Translations under genes and position numbers: made by a program | NCBI GenBank assembly: GCA_031277015.1 | Contig: JAISLZ010000048.1 | Coordinates: forward strand, 1-40,355 | Direction: 5' to 3' | Length of the DNA stretch: 40,355 nucleotides | From: Eubacteriales Family XIII. Incertae Sedis bacterium | GTDB lineage: Bacteria; Bacillota; Clostridia; Peptostreptococcales; Anaerovoracaceae | Notes under the pieces: model-generated | Seen by the model: only the letters and a program-made list of their open reading frames with translations | The model's database searches: none | What the model was told of the DNA's origin: nothing | Part shown: positions 24,684 to 33,139 of the stretch, piece by piece | Position numbering within the stretch: position 1 is the first letter of the stretch | How the letters are laid out: each line of letters opens with the position of its first letter

Positions 24684-26105
24684 ATGGCAGAGCGTGAATA
24701 TCCGCATTCGGATGACGCGGAAAGGTCTGTGCTAGGCGCGGCTATACTGAACGATGACGCGCTGTTTGGTGTGCTGGAAGCCTTGAAATACGAGGATTTT
24801 TTCCGTGCTGCGCACGCGGAGATATTCGACGTCATAGGCACGCTGCATAGGGAGGGCGACCATGTTGACGTCGTGACCCTATCCGAACTCCTGAAGAAGC
24901 GAGGCAAGTTCGAGTTTGCGGGGGGCGCGGAATACATCTCAGGCCTGCCGTACGCCGCGCCGTCCCCTTCGGGCGCCAAACAGTACGCCAGAATCGTGAA
25001 AGAGAAGGCGGTCCTGCGCCGTCTGATAAAGTACGGTGAGGAGACGGCGGCGGAAGCCTACGAGGATGGAAAGCCCGCCCACGAGGTGCTATCAAAAGCT
25101 CAAAGCGGTATCTTTGACATCGCCCAGGATACTACGAAGGGCGACTATACGCGCATAGGGGACATCATTGAGCGCGCTACGAAGGAAACACAGGAGTACC
25201 GCGACTCGGACCGTGATCTCCTCGGTATCACAACCGGGTTTACGAAGCTCGATGAGAAGACCTCAGGGTTCCAGAAGAAGGATCTCATCATCATCGCGGC
25301 GCGTCCTAGCATGGGCAAGACCGCGCTCGCGCTCAACTTCGCCCTGAACGCGGCGATCAAGGAGCAGGCCACGGTGATGTTCTTCAGCCTCGAGATGGGG
25401 GAGGTACCCCTGGGGCAAAGGCTCATGAGCATCATGGCCAATATCCCTCTGCAGAACATCAGGAGCGGAAGTTTTTTTGATAGCAGGGATGACATGGAGA
25501 GATATCGCGATGCGGCGGACTCCTTCCGCGACATGAAAATTTTTATCGACGAAACATCCGGTGCGTCGGTTGACGAGATGACAAGCAAGTGCCACAGGCT
25601 ACGGGCCGAACATGGCCTTGACCTTGTAGTCATAGACTACCTACAGCTCATGGAGATCACCGGACAGGACAGGCCGGAGAACCGGACGCTCGAAATAGCC
25701 GCTATATCCAGGCGTCTCAAGCAGATGGCCAAGGAGATTGATTGCCCCGTCATCGTGCTGTCGCAGCTGACGCGTGACATCGAGAAGCGCAAGGGCAGCC
25801 CCGTGCTGTCGGACCTGCGCGACTCGGGCGCGATAGAGCAGGATGGCGACCTCATCATGTTCATACACAACAAGACGAAGAAGGAACAGGATGACGATGA
25901 GAAAGAGGGGCGTTACAGTATTCAGTACAACCCTGATACTATGAGACAGATACTTATACTGAAGCATAGGAACGGAGAGACGGGTGAGGTCATCCTGTCG
26001 TGGGTGGGCAGATACACGAAGTTTGCCAATCTCGATTACGGGACATATGACGCGGGTTCGGACTCGGGTGTGGGCGCGGAGAACGGTGGAGTGACGCCGT
26101 TCTGA
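24684..26105 (+). CDS. dnaB: replicative DNA helicase DnaB (DnaC in Bacillus naming)
   Basis: The ring helicase that opens the replication fork. It has 473 residues. The N-terminal DnaG-interacting domain begins HSDDAERSVLGAAIL. The RecA-like C-terminal domain has Walker A ARPSMGKTALA (K212), Walker B LDLVVIDYLQLM and the SQLTRDIEKR / LRDSGAIEQDGD segments. A short acidic-Gly tail ends VTPF. It is closely packed behind rplI. A helicase loader would be expected in the genome, and the DnaD-domain gene two positions downstream relates to that step. Confidence 0.97.
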   Translation: MAEREYPHSDDAERSVLGAAILNDDALFGVLEALKYEDFFRAAHAEIFDVIGTLHREGDHVDVVTLSELLKKRGKFEFAGGAEYISGLPYAAPSPSGAKQYARIVKEKAVLRRLIKYGEETAAEAYEDGKPAHEVLSKAQSGIFDIAQDTTKGDYTRIGDIIERATKETQEYRDSDRDLLGITTGFTKLDEKTSGFQKKDLIIIAARPSMGKTALALNFALNAAIKEQATVMFFSLEMGEVPLGQRLMSIMANIPLQNIRSGSFFDSRDDMERYRDAADSFRDMKIFIDETSGASVDEMTSKCHRLRAEHGLDLVVIDYLQLMEITGQDRPENRTLEIAAISRRLKQMAKEIDCPVIVLSQLTRDIEKRKGSPVLSDLRDSGAIEQDGDLIMFIHNKTKKEQDDDEKEGRYSIQYNPDTMRQILILKHRNGETGEVILSWVGRYTKFANLDYGTYDAGSDSGVGAENGGVTPF

Positions 26106-26123
26106 TGGAAAGGAATGGACGGA

Positions 26124-27419
26124 ATGATGGGTTATAGAACGGCGGCTATCATAGGCTCCCAGTGGGGGGATGAAGGCAAGGGGAAGATCATCGACTACCT
26201 TGCCGGCAAGGCAGACGTGGTCGTACGCGCGCAGGGCGGCAATAATGCCGGCCATACGGTTGTGATCGGAAGCAAGAAATATGCCCTCCACCTCATCCCG
26301 TCCGGCGTGCTGCGCCCCGGCGCTGTGAACGTGATAGGTCACGGCGTTGTAGTGGATCCCGCGGGGTTTTTTGCGGAAATAGAGACGCTTGAAGCCGACG
26401 GTGTGGACTGCTCGAGGATATTTGTGAGCGACCGCGCGCACATCGTGTTTCCGTGGCATCGGGAGCTTGACGGGCTTTCAGAGGACCGTGCGGGCGGCAG
26501 CGGCATAGGTACGACGAAGCGTGGTATCGGTCCGTGCTATACGGACAAGGCTGCGAGAATAGGCCTGCGTGTGTGCGATATGCTCGATGCGGATGCCTTC
26601 AAGGAGAAGATGTCGGCGCGCATAGACGCGAGCAATGAGGTCATTGAGAAGATATACGGCGCGACGACTTTAGGCAAGGCGCATATGATAGAAGAATACG
26701 CCGGCTATGCCGAGCGTATGCGTCCGATGATAGCCGATACGGGCGTCATCGTCTACGACGCTGTGTCCTCAGGCAAGTCCGTTCTATTCGAGGGCGCGCA
26801 GGGGACGATGCTCGACATCGACCTGGGAACCTACCCTTATGTCACGTCGTCGCATCCCGGCTCGGGCGGGTTCATCGTAGGAGCGGGCATAGGCCCGCGT
26901 ATGATAGGCGAGATAGTCGGCGTCGTCAAGGCGTATACCACGAGGGTGGGTGCGGGACCGATGGTTACGGAGCTGACCGACGAGTCCGGCGACGCCATCA
27001 GGGAAGCCGGCCACGAATACGGCACTACGACGGGCAGGCCGCGGCGTTGCGGATGGTTTGACGGGGTAGTCGTGAATCATTCCGTACGAACGAACGGCAC
27101 GACGGGCATCGCCCTCATGTTGCTCGACGTACTTGGAGTTTTCGATGAGGTCAAGCTGTGCTACGCCTATGAGACGCCGGATGGCGCGAAGATAAAGCAT
27201 TTCCCGGCGTCGCTCGAAATGCTCGCCGCGTGCAGGCCGTTGTACAAGACCATGCGCGGATGGCGTTCCGACATATCCGGATGCAGGTCCTTCGATGATC
27301 TGCCGGAGGAAGCCCGAGCCTACGTCGGCGAGGTAGAGGCCCTATCGGGAGTCCCCGTCAAGATCATCTCCGTGGGGCCGGGCCGCGAGCAGACCATCAT
27401 CCGCGAGGAGATACTGTGA
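26124..27419 (+). CDS. purA: adenylosuccinate synthetase
   Basis: Converts IMP and aspartate to adenylosuccinate using GTP, the committed step to AMP. The protein has 431 residues. The GTP loop GSQWGDEGKGK with the catalytic Asp, the GGNNAGHTV loop, GTTKRGIGPCYTDK, EGAQGTMLDID and TTGRPRRCGWFD are intact. Of three in-frame ATGs (26115, 26124, 26127), 26124 has the best distance from AAGGA at 26110-26114. The dnaB-purA order is common in Firmicutes. Confidence 0.96.
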   Translation: MMGYRTAAIIGSQWGDEGKGKIIDYLAGKADVVVRAQGGNNAGHTVVIGSKKYALHLIPSGVLRPGAVNVIGHGVVVDPAGFFAEIETLEADGVDCSRIFVSDRAHIVFPWHRELDGLSEDRAGGSGIGTTKRGIGPCYTDKAARIGLRVCDMLDADAFKEKMSARIDASNEVIEKIYGATTLGKAHMIEEYAGYAERMRPMIADTGVIVYDAVSSGKSVLFEGAQGTMLDIDLGTYPYVTSSHPGSGGFIVGAGIGPRMIGEIVGVVKAYTTRVGAGPMVTELTDESGDAIREAGHEYGTTTGRPRRCGWFDGVVVNHSVRTNGTTGIALMLLDVLGVFDEVKLCYAYETPDGAKIKHFPASLEMLAACRPLYKTMRGWRSDISGCRSFDDLPEEARAYVGEVEALSGVPVKIISVGPGREQTIIREEIL

Positions 27420-27445
27420 CCGCTGCGCCCTAAGCATTTCAACGA

Positions 27446-28711
27446 ATGAACTATACTATCGAAAAACATTCCAACTATTATCTCGATGACACGCAGGTGC
27501 CGAACGTTTTTATCTCCGAGTACATGCCGGGCGCTCCGGGCGACTACGTCAAGGTCTATCTCTACGCCTACATGCGCGCCGCGAGACGTGACGTGACGTC
27601 GAATGAGACGATAGCGCGGGAACTCGGCATAGGAGTGGAGGACGTGCTCGCGGCCTGGACATATTTCGAGAAACGCGGCCTCGTCCGCAAGAGGTTCACC
27701 GACACGTCGGATAGCCTCCACTACGACGTGGAGTTCACGGACATCAAGGGCCTCGTCGCAGGGGTGAGCACTACCGGCGGTGGTGCTTCTACATCCGAAG
27801 GCGGTAGCGGAAATCTGCATTCGGCACTAGGCGATGAGGACGTGCGCGATATGTTTCGGGATATCGAACGCCTCACGGGCGGACCTCTCTCGGGCTCCGA
27901 CATATCGCGCGCCGGTGTCCTGCTCGACGAGGGCGCCACGCCGGGGCTTGTAACCTTTGCATATCGGTACTGTGCCGAGATGAGGAAGAACACGCGGACG
28001 CACTATGTGGCGGGTGTGGTCAGGCGCTGGATAGAGGCAGGTATCAGGACAGCCGAAGACGCCGAGGCCCACATCTCCCTCAACGACGCGCGCATGGACG
28101 TATACAAGCAGATCATGAAAGCCCTAGGCCTGCAGTTCGCGTCGATCACCGACGCGGAGCGGCGCGTATTCGACGGATGGCTTGACGGCATGGGTTTCAC
28201 GGTGGATGAGATACTGGCTGCCGCCGAGAAAGCCGCCGGGAAGCGCAACAAATACGACTATGTGAAAAAAATACTCGAGAGCGACTATGAAGCCATGACG
28301 TCAGGAGGACTGAACAGCGTGCCTGGCGGTTCCAGCGCCGGGACGGGCGGTTCTTCCGCCAGAAATCTGTACTACAGCGATGCCAGGGTGAAGGCCGAGG
28401 CCGAGGCCGAAGCGCACAGGCGGGAAGTATACGGCAGACTCCCGGAAGTGGAACGCCTCGACAAGGAGATAGCGCGCCTGAACCGTGAGTCCGTGAGCGC
28501 CATCATGTCGCGCACGGACGGTGGCCGCAGGGAGTCGGAGCGCATCGCGGCCGAGATAGAGCGTAAGCTCGACGAGAAGGCCGGCGTCATGGACCGCGCC
28601 GGATATCCAAAGGACTACATGGAGATACGTTACCGCTGCGCAAAATGTCGCGACACCGGCACCCTTGACGACGGCGGCGCTTGTGACTGTTTCACGGCCG
28701 GCCAGCTGTAG
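27446..28711 (+). CDS. DnaD-domain replication protein fused to the N-terminal zinc-binding part of a DnaI/DnaC-type helicase loader
   Basis: The protein has 421 residues. An N-terminal winged-helix-like region (about 30-100) and one or two DnaD/DnaB_2 domains (about 125-290, with YDYVKKILESDY) suit a primosome protein acting in helicase loading. After a Gly/Ser linker, residues 310-421 resemble the start of clostridial helicase loaders: RREVYGRLPEVERLDKEIARL, GYPKDYMEIRYRC and the zinc motif C398, C401, C413, C415 (CAKCRDTG ... CDC). The loader's AAA+ ATPase domain should follow, but a stop comes six residues after the last cysteine. No AAA+ sequence is found in the other frames downstream. 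I infer a fusion produced by deletion, or a natural variant. Its 3' segment is partly duplicated at 29420-29630. Confidence 0.75.
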   Translation: MNYTIEKHSNYYLDDTQVPNVFISEYMPGAPGDYVKVYLYAYMRAARRDVTSNETIARELGIGVEDVLAAWTYFEKRGLVRKRFTDTSDSLHYDVEFTDIKGLVAGVSTTGGGASTSEGGSGNLHSALGDEDVRDMFRDIERLTGGPLSGSDISRAGVLLDEGATPGLVTFAYRYCAEMRKNTRTHYVAGVVRRWIEAGIRTAEDAEAHISLNDARMDVYKQIMKALGLQFASITDAERRVFDGWLDGMGFTVDEILAAAEKAAGKRNKYDYVKKILESDYEAMTSGGLNSVPGGSSAGTGGSSARNLYYSDARVKAEAEAEAHRREVYGRLPEVERLDKEIARLNRESVSAIMSRTDGGRRESERIAAEIERKLDEKAGVMDRAGYPKDYMEIRYRCAKCRDTGTLDDGGACDCFTAGQL

Positions 28712-28825
28712 ACCAGGACCGCGGAGACGGCATGCGGCTATGAATCTGTTAGCGATTACTATGACAATTCCAGCAAATATCTTGCGATTTTTCAGCAAGG
28801 AACTTGCGAATTTGACAAGGATAGG

Positions 28826-29386
28826 ATGCGTATGGATTATGAAACTTTTATGGCTGCAGTTACAAAGCTGAATCAGAAAAATAGCGATAATCAGTATTAT
28901 GAGGCCAAAACCTCTGCAGGCTGTACGACGGTGATTATGAATTGTCTGAGGAAGAAAAGCAATTATTCGTCTCAGACCGTGGCGCAAGCCATTTTGATGA
29001 AGAAATAATTCACGGCTCGCGTGTCGCCGACCTAAACGAACCATTAGTAGCCGCCTATATCGCCAATAGGAAAAGCCATTCGCGCGCTCTGTCAAAAATG
29101 AGCGACCAAGATATTCTTTTCAGGACAGGTGTGACGAACCGCGAAGGCGAGTTATCCAGGGCCGGCGCTGTGGCGCTTGGTATATATCCTCAGCAATTCC
29201 TTAAATCAAAATCTTCGCGGCTCTTAGGTACGACGCACTTTCAAAAAAGAATTGATGAGCAAAACCTCTCTGAACGCGTCGCAGCTACGTTATGCGCTAG
29301 CGAAATTAATTCAGTCGGGTAAGGTATATAAAAATGGAAACGGCTCATCCCCATACACAACATATTCCTTAAAAAAAAGCGGTTAA
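28826..29386 (+). pseudogene. decayed AlbA_2-type ATP-binding protein gene
   Basis: Three pieces of one protein family lie in order but in different frames. 28826-28920 encodes MDYETFMAAVTKL and YYEAKTSAG, like the start of AlbA_2 (Schlafen-related) DNA-binding proteins. 28915-29265 encodes RLYDGDYELSEEEKQLF, GSRVADLNEPLVAAYIANR and AGAVALGIYPQQF, a central segment of the same family. 29282-29386 encodes SQLRYALAKLIQSGKVYKNG and TTYSLKK, a winged-helix C terminus. Large parts between them are missing. The DNA is visibly richer in A+T than the neighbours, consistent with acquired material. A TTGACA-N17-GATTAT promoter-like pair overlaps the 5' end (28812-28840). The interval 28712-28825 holds nothing else recognisable. 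Confidence 0.55.
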
Positions 29387-29419
29387 CGTGGCCTCTGCCC
29401 TTCAGCGCTCAAAATAACG

Positions 29420-29630
29420 CGACGCCGAAGCCGAAGTGCACAGGCGGGAAGTATACGGCAGACTCCCGGAAGTGGAACGCCTCGACAAGGAGATAGCACG
29501 CCTGAACCGGGAGTCGGTGAGCGCCATTGTCGCGCACGGACGGAGGCCGCAGGGAGTCAGAGCGCATTGCGGCCGAGATAGAGCGCAAGCTTGGGGAGAA
29601 GGAAGGCGCCATGAGCCTCGCCGGATACCC
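29420..29630 (+). pseudogene. partial, diverged second copy of the dnaD/dnaI-fusion 3' segment
   Basis: Matches about 28400-28612 over its full length, with roughly nine bases in ten the same by eye. It starts within the Ala/Glu-rich stretch before HRREVYGRLPEVERL and ends at the GYP residues, before the zinc cysteines. A 2-base deletion where the first copy reads ATCATGTC breaks the frame. It has no start codon and no 5' part. Its last base directly touches the stop codon of the second pilin gene. Confidence 0.8.
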
Positions 29631-30296
29631 TTACAGATTAGTATAATATACCTCATATCCGGCGCTATCGTTATACTTAGTATTATTGCTCGTGCCAATG
29701 ATTTGATTGTAAAAAACATCATGACTTGTAGAAGGGTTATTAATTCGATTCATTTTGTAGGTTACCCACACCGATAAGGCACCTTTAAGATAACCTTTAG
29801 GCATGTAATAATAACAGAACCCATCGGCGGTAATCGCCGTCGTGTCGGCTGTATTCGTACGGACGGTAAAAAAATTCCATAGAGGTGGGAGTACTGGCTC
29901 TCCGATAAGTTCAGCGGCCCGCTTGTGATATGTCATACGCTTCATGTCCTTAGATGGATTTGTAGGTGCAAAGACATATCCGCCGACAAGTTCCATGTCA
30001 AACAATGTGTAGTCAGTCAGCGATGTCCCCTTCAACAAGTATTCTTGGGCTGTATTATTGCCGTTGAAATCCCCTTGAGCATAGGCTTCATTCAGAACAC
30101 TACGAAAAGCTACAATACGATTGCGCGCATCCGCGATATACTTCTTGTCCTCGGCTTTGTCGATATACCCCGTCAGCGCCGGTATCGCGATGGCCGCGAG
30201 TATCGCGAGGATGACAAGGACGACGATCACTTCAACTAGAGTGAAGCCGCGACGCGCACTCCTACCCGCCATTCGTTGTCTTAGTATCATGTTCAT
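29631..30296 (-). CDS. type IV pilin-like protein with class III signal (orphan pilin 2)
   Basis: A 221-residue prepilin with peptidase site G17|F18-T-L-V-E22 and an N-terminal helix almost identical in protein to pilin 1 (VIVVLVILAILAAIAIPAL). The shared stretch ends at ADARN. The central region is unrelated at a glance, and the end again shows FCYYYMPKG, TKYN and GYEVY. The leader upstream is shared with pilin 1. Compared with pilin 1, the 5' part of the gene differs mostly at third positions, so the two copies are old or were exchanged between lineages. No terminator follows; the stop codon abuts the broken dnaD copy. It probably uses an assembly machine encoded elsewhere, or is a minor or variant pilin. 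Confidence 0.9.
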   Translation of the reverse strand: MNMILRQRMAGRSARRGFTLVEVIVVLVILAILAAIAIPALTGYIDKAEDKKYIADARNRIVAFRSVLNEAYAQGDFNGNNTAQEYLLKGTSLTDYTLFDMELVGGYVFAPTNPSKDMKRMTYHKRAAELIGEPVLPPLWNFFTVRTNTADTTAITADGFCYYYMPKGYLKGALSVWVTYKMNRINNPSTSHDVFYNQIIGTSNNTKYNDSAGYEVYYTNL

Positions 30297-30339
30297 TTGA
30301 TGCTCCCTTCTTTACTATTACTATATGTTTGCGCATACG

Positions 30340-30369
30340 AAAACGCGGAACGATGGATTCGCTCCGCGT
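30340..30369 (-). terminator. intrinsic-terminator-like hairpin in pilin 2 leader
   Basis: On the minus strand ACGCGGA pairs with TCCGCGT (7 bp), extended by GCGA/TCGT, and is followed by a T4 run. It lies about 44 bases before the pilin start. Same sequence core and position as 556-586. Confidence 0.6.
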
Positions 30370-30430
30370 CAGTATCAAAATCAAATATAAAGGCTGAATC
30401 AGCCGGCTCAGCTGAAGTTACTTCAGCGTG

Positions 30431-30470
30431 CCCCCCCCTGGAGATATTTGGAAACACAGTGCGCTTCCAA
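30431..30470 (-). promoter_or_regulatory. conserved hairpin followed by a run of eight G (pilin 2)
   Basis: TTGGAAGC (30470-30463) pairs with GTTTCCAA (30455-30448) around a 7-base loop. ATATCTCCA follows, then eight G on the minus strand (30438-30431). Relative to 334-374, the outer pair changes from C-G to T-A, which keeps pairing. Confidence 0.6.
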
Positions 30471-30537
30471 TAGGGACTCTGCCATACCCGGGGATAGCTG
30501 GCCTTCTGACCACGCATAGAATATGGATATAGCTGAT

Positions 30538-30561
30538 TTAGTCATATTCATGTAAGCTCAT
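30538..30561 (-). CDS. seven-codon upstream ORF in pilin 2 leader
   Basis: ATG to TAA encoding MSLHEYD, immediately after the CCGCC-N7-GGCGG hairpin. It is the counterpart of 286-309 (MSQNECD). Same length, same distance from the purine tract, and a silent change in codon 2 argue weakly for translation. Confidence 0.4.
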   Translation of the reverse strand: MSLHEYD

Positions 30562-30621
30562 CCGCCCGATGCAGGCGGCTATTTCCCTTCCCTTCACAAG
30601 TGTCTTTATCACTATATGTTT

Positions 30622-30650
30622 ATTTTATCTCATAAGCAGGCATTCCGCAA
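30622..30650 (-). promoter_or_regulatory. sigma-70-type promoter of pilin 2
   Basis: On the minus strand TTGCGG (30650-30645), a 17-base spacer and TAAAAT (30627-30622). The start is predicted near 30615, about 20 bases before the purine tract. Confidence 0.55.
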
Positions 30651-30736
30651 TACCATTTTTATTTTACCTAAAATACCCTCAAACGTTGCACGGCGCTAGC
30701 GTGTGTGATTGTTTTGCGAATTTTAAGTGAATTATC

Positions 30737-30775
30737 TCCTGTTACAAGCATATTACAGGAATATTACGATATAAT
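30737..30775 (+). promoter_or_regulatory. promoter of the M23 peptidase gene with three 11-base-spaced direct repeats
   Basis: TTACA at 30742-30746, TTACA at 30753-30757 and TTACG at 30764-30768 are spaced exactly 11 bases apart, on one helical face, just ahead of TATAAT at 30770-30775. This is the spacing of OmpR/PhoB-family response-regulator sites (compare PhoP boxes). TCCTGT-N12-ACAGGA (30737-30760) overlaps it as an inverted repeat. A response regulator of that family is encoded at 32410. Confidence 0.5.
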
Positions 30776-30781
30776 TCTGCT

Positions 30782-32344
30782 ATGATTTGGAGAGAGACGA
30801 GAGCGGAATACGTTGTAAAGAATTTTGAGCACGGCCCCGGTGTGTCATCATCGGGAAAGTCCGAGCCCGCGATCAAGTCGGTGCGGCCGGCGATATTGCT
30901 GATACGCGCTCGCACGGCTGTGCGAATGGCCCGGGAGATCTTCGCGCATGAGGCGCGAAGGCTCTCGTTCATGGCCAAAGCCGACAGAATAATTTTGTGT
31001 CAGCGCGTGCCGGCGCTCAAACGGATCTTCGATGTGGGCACAGCCGAATCTGCAAGGCGTCCTATTCGCGCGTTCACCAGGGCTCTCCGCGCAAATGCGA
31101 AGGCGGGATATCATGGTGCCCGCCGCGTGACCGGGAAGCCCGGAGTACGCGCGCACGCTCTGCCTGTATCCGTTGGAGCCGCGGCCGTGTGCGCTATCTT
31201 TTTCCTCTCCACCTTTATGACGAGCGATCTCACATACTACGAGTACAGCTATGGAGGTAAGGTCCTCGGCCTCGTCAAGGACAAGGGCGAGGTCTACGGC
31301 GCGATAAACAGGCCTGAGACGAAACGGGCGATCGACGAGAGGGCCGGAGCGTCCGTCGTCCTGGACGCGGATGACAATATAGAGGTCAGGAAGGTCGTCA
31401 AGCTCGTTCCCTCGGATGTCCCCGTCGATGACGAAGACGACATCGTATCGAACATCGCTTCGCTGAAGGATATAGATGTGGTCGGTCAGGCCGTAATTTA
31501 CGATGGCGAGAATATAGGGACTGTGGCAAACGCCGATGAGGCGGACAGGCTGCTCGAACGGCTCAAGGCCCGATGTACTGAAGATGAGCCTGATGGCAGG
31601 TTCAGCGAGGTCGGGTTTGTCGACGAAGTGACGCTGACGGAGGTTATGACCACCCACAAAAATATCGAAACCCCGGACGAAGTATTCGCCCGCCTCGCGA
31701 GGACATCCTTCTCCGCGATCGAAGTGAGGGCTGTCGAGATCGTACATTACGAGGAGGAATATGAGGAAACGCCTATCTATATCGACGATGATGAGAGATA
31801 CGAAGACTACGAGTTCGTGATCACACCCGGTGCGGCCGGCCTCCGGAAGGTGACGGCGAACAGCGTATATGTCAATGGTTCGTTCTCTACGAATGAGCCT
31901 ATCTCGTACGAGGTCATTCGCCCTGCGGTGGCCGCACATATGATTCGCGGTACCAGGAAGCTACCGGCTTCGATAGGTTCCGGCAGGTTCATACGACCCG
32001 CGGTGGGCGGAGTGATATCCTCGCCATTCGGGCCTCGCTGGGGCAGGATGCATGAAGGCGTAGACATCAACATAAAATATGCGCCGGTTTATGCGGCAGG
32101 GGACGGTAAAGTAGTGTATACTGGTACAAAGGGCGGATACGGCGTCGCGGTCATTATCGACCATGGCGACGGTTTTGAGACCCTTTATGGGCATCTTTCG
32201 CGGTTCTCCGTGAAGGCCGGGGAAGAAGTCCACAAGGGTCAGCGCATAGCTACGTCCGGGAATACCGGCAGATCCACGGGGGCGCATCTTCATTTTGAGG
32301 TGCGTGTAAATGGGACGCCACGCAATCCGCTCGATTATCTGTGA
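30782..32344 (+). CDS. membrane-anchored M23 peptidase with G5 domain
   Basis: A cell-wall endopeptidase of 520 residues. A basic cytoplasmic N terminus of about 125 residues precedes one membrane helix (about 127-146). The extracellular part has a long linker, a G5 domain (about 325-375) and a C-terminal LytM/M23 domain. Zinc ligands are visible as H424 and D428 in MHEGVDIN and H504 in HLHFEVR, with catalytic H502. The GNTGRSTGAHLHFEVR block is typical. ATG 30782 lies only 6 bases after the -10 hexamer TATAAT and has no ribosome-binding site, so translation may be leaderless. If the start lies further in, the cytoplasmic part would be shorter. It precedes the two-component genes by 65 bases and could be under their control. 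Confidence 0.87.
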   Translation: MIWRETRAEYVVKNFEHGPGVSSSGKSEPAIKSVRPAILLIRARTAVRMAREIFAHEARRLSFMAKADRIILCQRVPALKRIFDVGTAESARRPIRAFTRALRANAKAGYHGARRVTGKPGVRAHALPVSVGAAAVCAIFFLSTFMTSDLTYYEYSYGGKVLGLVKDKGEVYGAINRPETKRAIDERAGASVVLDADDNIEVRKVVKLVPSDVPVDDEDDIVSNIASLKDIDVVGQAVIYDGENIGTVANADEADRLLERLKARCTEDEPDGRFSEVGFVDEVTLTEVMTTHKNIETPDEVFARLARTSFSAIEVRAVEIVHYEEEYEETPIYIDDDERYEDYEFVITPGAAGLRKVTANSVYVNGSFSTNEPISYEVIRPAVAAHMIRGTRKLPASIGSGRFIRPAVGGVISSPFGPRWGRMHEGVDINIKYAPVYAAGDGKVVYTGTKGGYGVAVIIDHGDGFETLYGHLSRFSVKAGEEVHKGQRIATSGNTGRSTGAHLHFEVRVNGTPRNPLDYL

Positions 32345-32409
32345 CGCAAAGATGGTAATAATATAAGTAGGGATGCTCATAATGATGTTTGTAAGAAAAG
32401 GAGAGCATA

Positions 32410-33111
32410 ATGGAGCCTAAGAAAGTCCTAATAATCGAAGATGAGAAAAACATTTCCGATATAGTCAAGCTCAATTTGACAAAGGAAGGATTCAACGTCG
32501 ATACCGCGTTTGACGGGCAGGAAGGGCTCGACAAGGCGCTTGGCACGGATCCGGATCTCGTACTTCTCGACGTCATGCTGCCGTCGATAGACGGTTTTGA
32601 AGTATGCCGTAAAGTCAGGGAAAAGAGCAACGTCCCTATCATCATGCTCACTGCAAAGGAGGAGGAGGTGGACAAAGTGCTCGGCCTCGAGCTCGGCGCT
32701 GACGATTACATCACAAAGCCATTTGGTCTCAGGGAGCTGATCGCGAGGATAAAGGCGAACATCAGGAGGACGGTCATGGCCGGCGATATAGGGCAGACTC
32801 CTTCGTCCAACACGACCGACTACGGCAACCTCACCATCGACGGAGACCGATACGAAGTGAGAAAGAACGGCAAGCCGCTTGAGCTCACTTTGAGGGAGTT
32901 CGAGCTCTTGCGCTATCTTGCGGAGCACGAGGACAAGGTCTTTTCGCGCGAACAGTTGCTTGAGGACGTCTGGGGTTACGAATACTACGGCGATATACGT
33001 ACCGTTGATGTCACTGTGCGGCGGCTCAGGGAGAAACTCGAAGACGATTCCAGCGATCCCAAGTACATCCTGACCAAGAGAGGTATAGGATATTACTTTA
33101 AGCGGCCATAG
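32410..33111 (+). CDS. OmpR/PhoB-family response regulator (WalR/PhoP-like)
   Basis: A 233-residue regulator. The receiver domain (about 1-120) has the acidic pocket IIEDEKN, phosphoacceptor D54 in LLDVMLP, Thr in MLTAK and Lys in ITKPFG. The C-terminal winged helix (about 135-232) has LTLREFELLRYLAEH, REQLLEDVWGYEYYGDIRTVDV and KYILTKRGIGYYF. AAAAGGAGAG precedes the ATG. It is paired with the histidine kinase gene 28 bases downstream. Neighbouring peptidase and division genes suggest cell-wall control, as for WalR. Phosphate control, as for PhoP, is the alternative. Confidence 0.93.
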   Translation: MEPKKVLIIEDEKNISDIVKLNLTKEGFNVDTAFDGQEGLDKALGTDPDLVLLDVMLPSIDGFEVCRKVREKSNVPIIMLTAKEEEVDKVLGLELGADDYITKPFGLRELIARIKANIRRTVMAGDIGQTPSSNTTDYGNLTIDGDRYEVRKNGKPLELTLREFELLRYLAEHEDKVFSREQLLEDVWGYEYYGDIRTVDVTVRRLREKLEDDSSDPKYILTKRGIGYYFKRP

Positions 33112-33139
33112 TCCCATCCTTCAATCGTAGGTGCAAGAC

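Larger units (their letters stand above)
30297..30615 (-). promoter_or_regulatory. structured leader of pilin 2
   Basis: Same order of elements as the pilin 1 leader, in a shorter form of about 320 bases: purine tract AAGGGAAGGGAA, 4 bases, CCGCC-N7-GGCGG hairpin, seven-codon ORF (30561-30538), hairpin plus G8 (30470-30431), two small hairpins (GCTGAAG-TAA-CTTCAGC and GGCTG-ATT-CAGCC), terminator-like hairpin (30369-30340), then GGGAGCATCAA before the ATG. Spacing between the purine tract, hairpin and ORF is identical in the two leaders. Loops and linkers differ. Confidence 0.6.

Noticed and set aside
29436-29777. 113-codon plus-strand frame
   Set aside because: It begins in the broken dnaD copy and continues, after a frameshift, into the antisense of pilin 2; it is not a gene.
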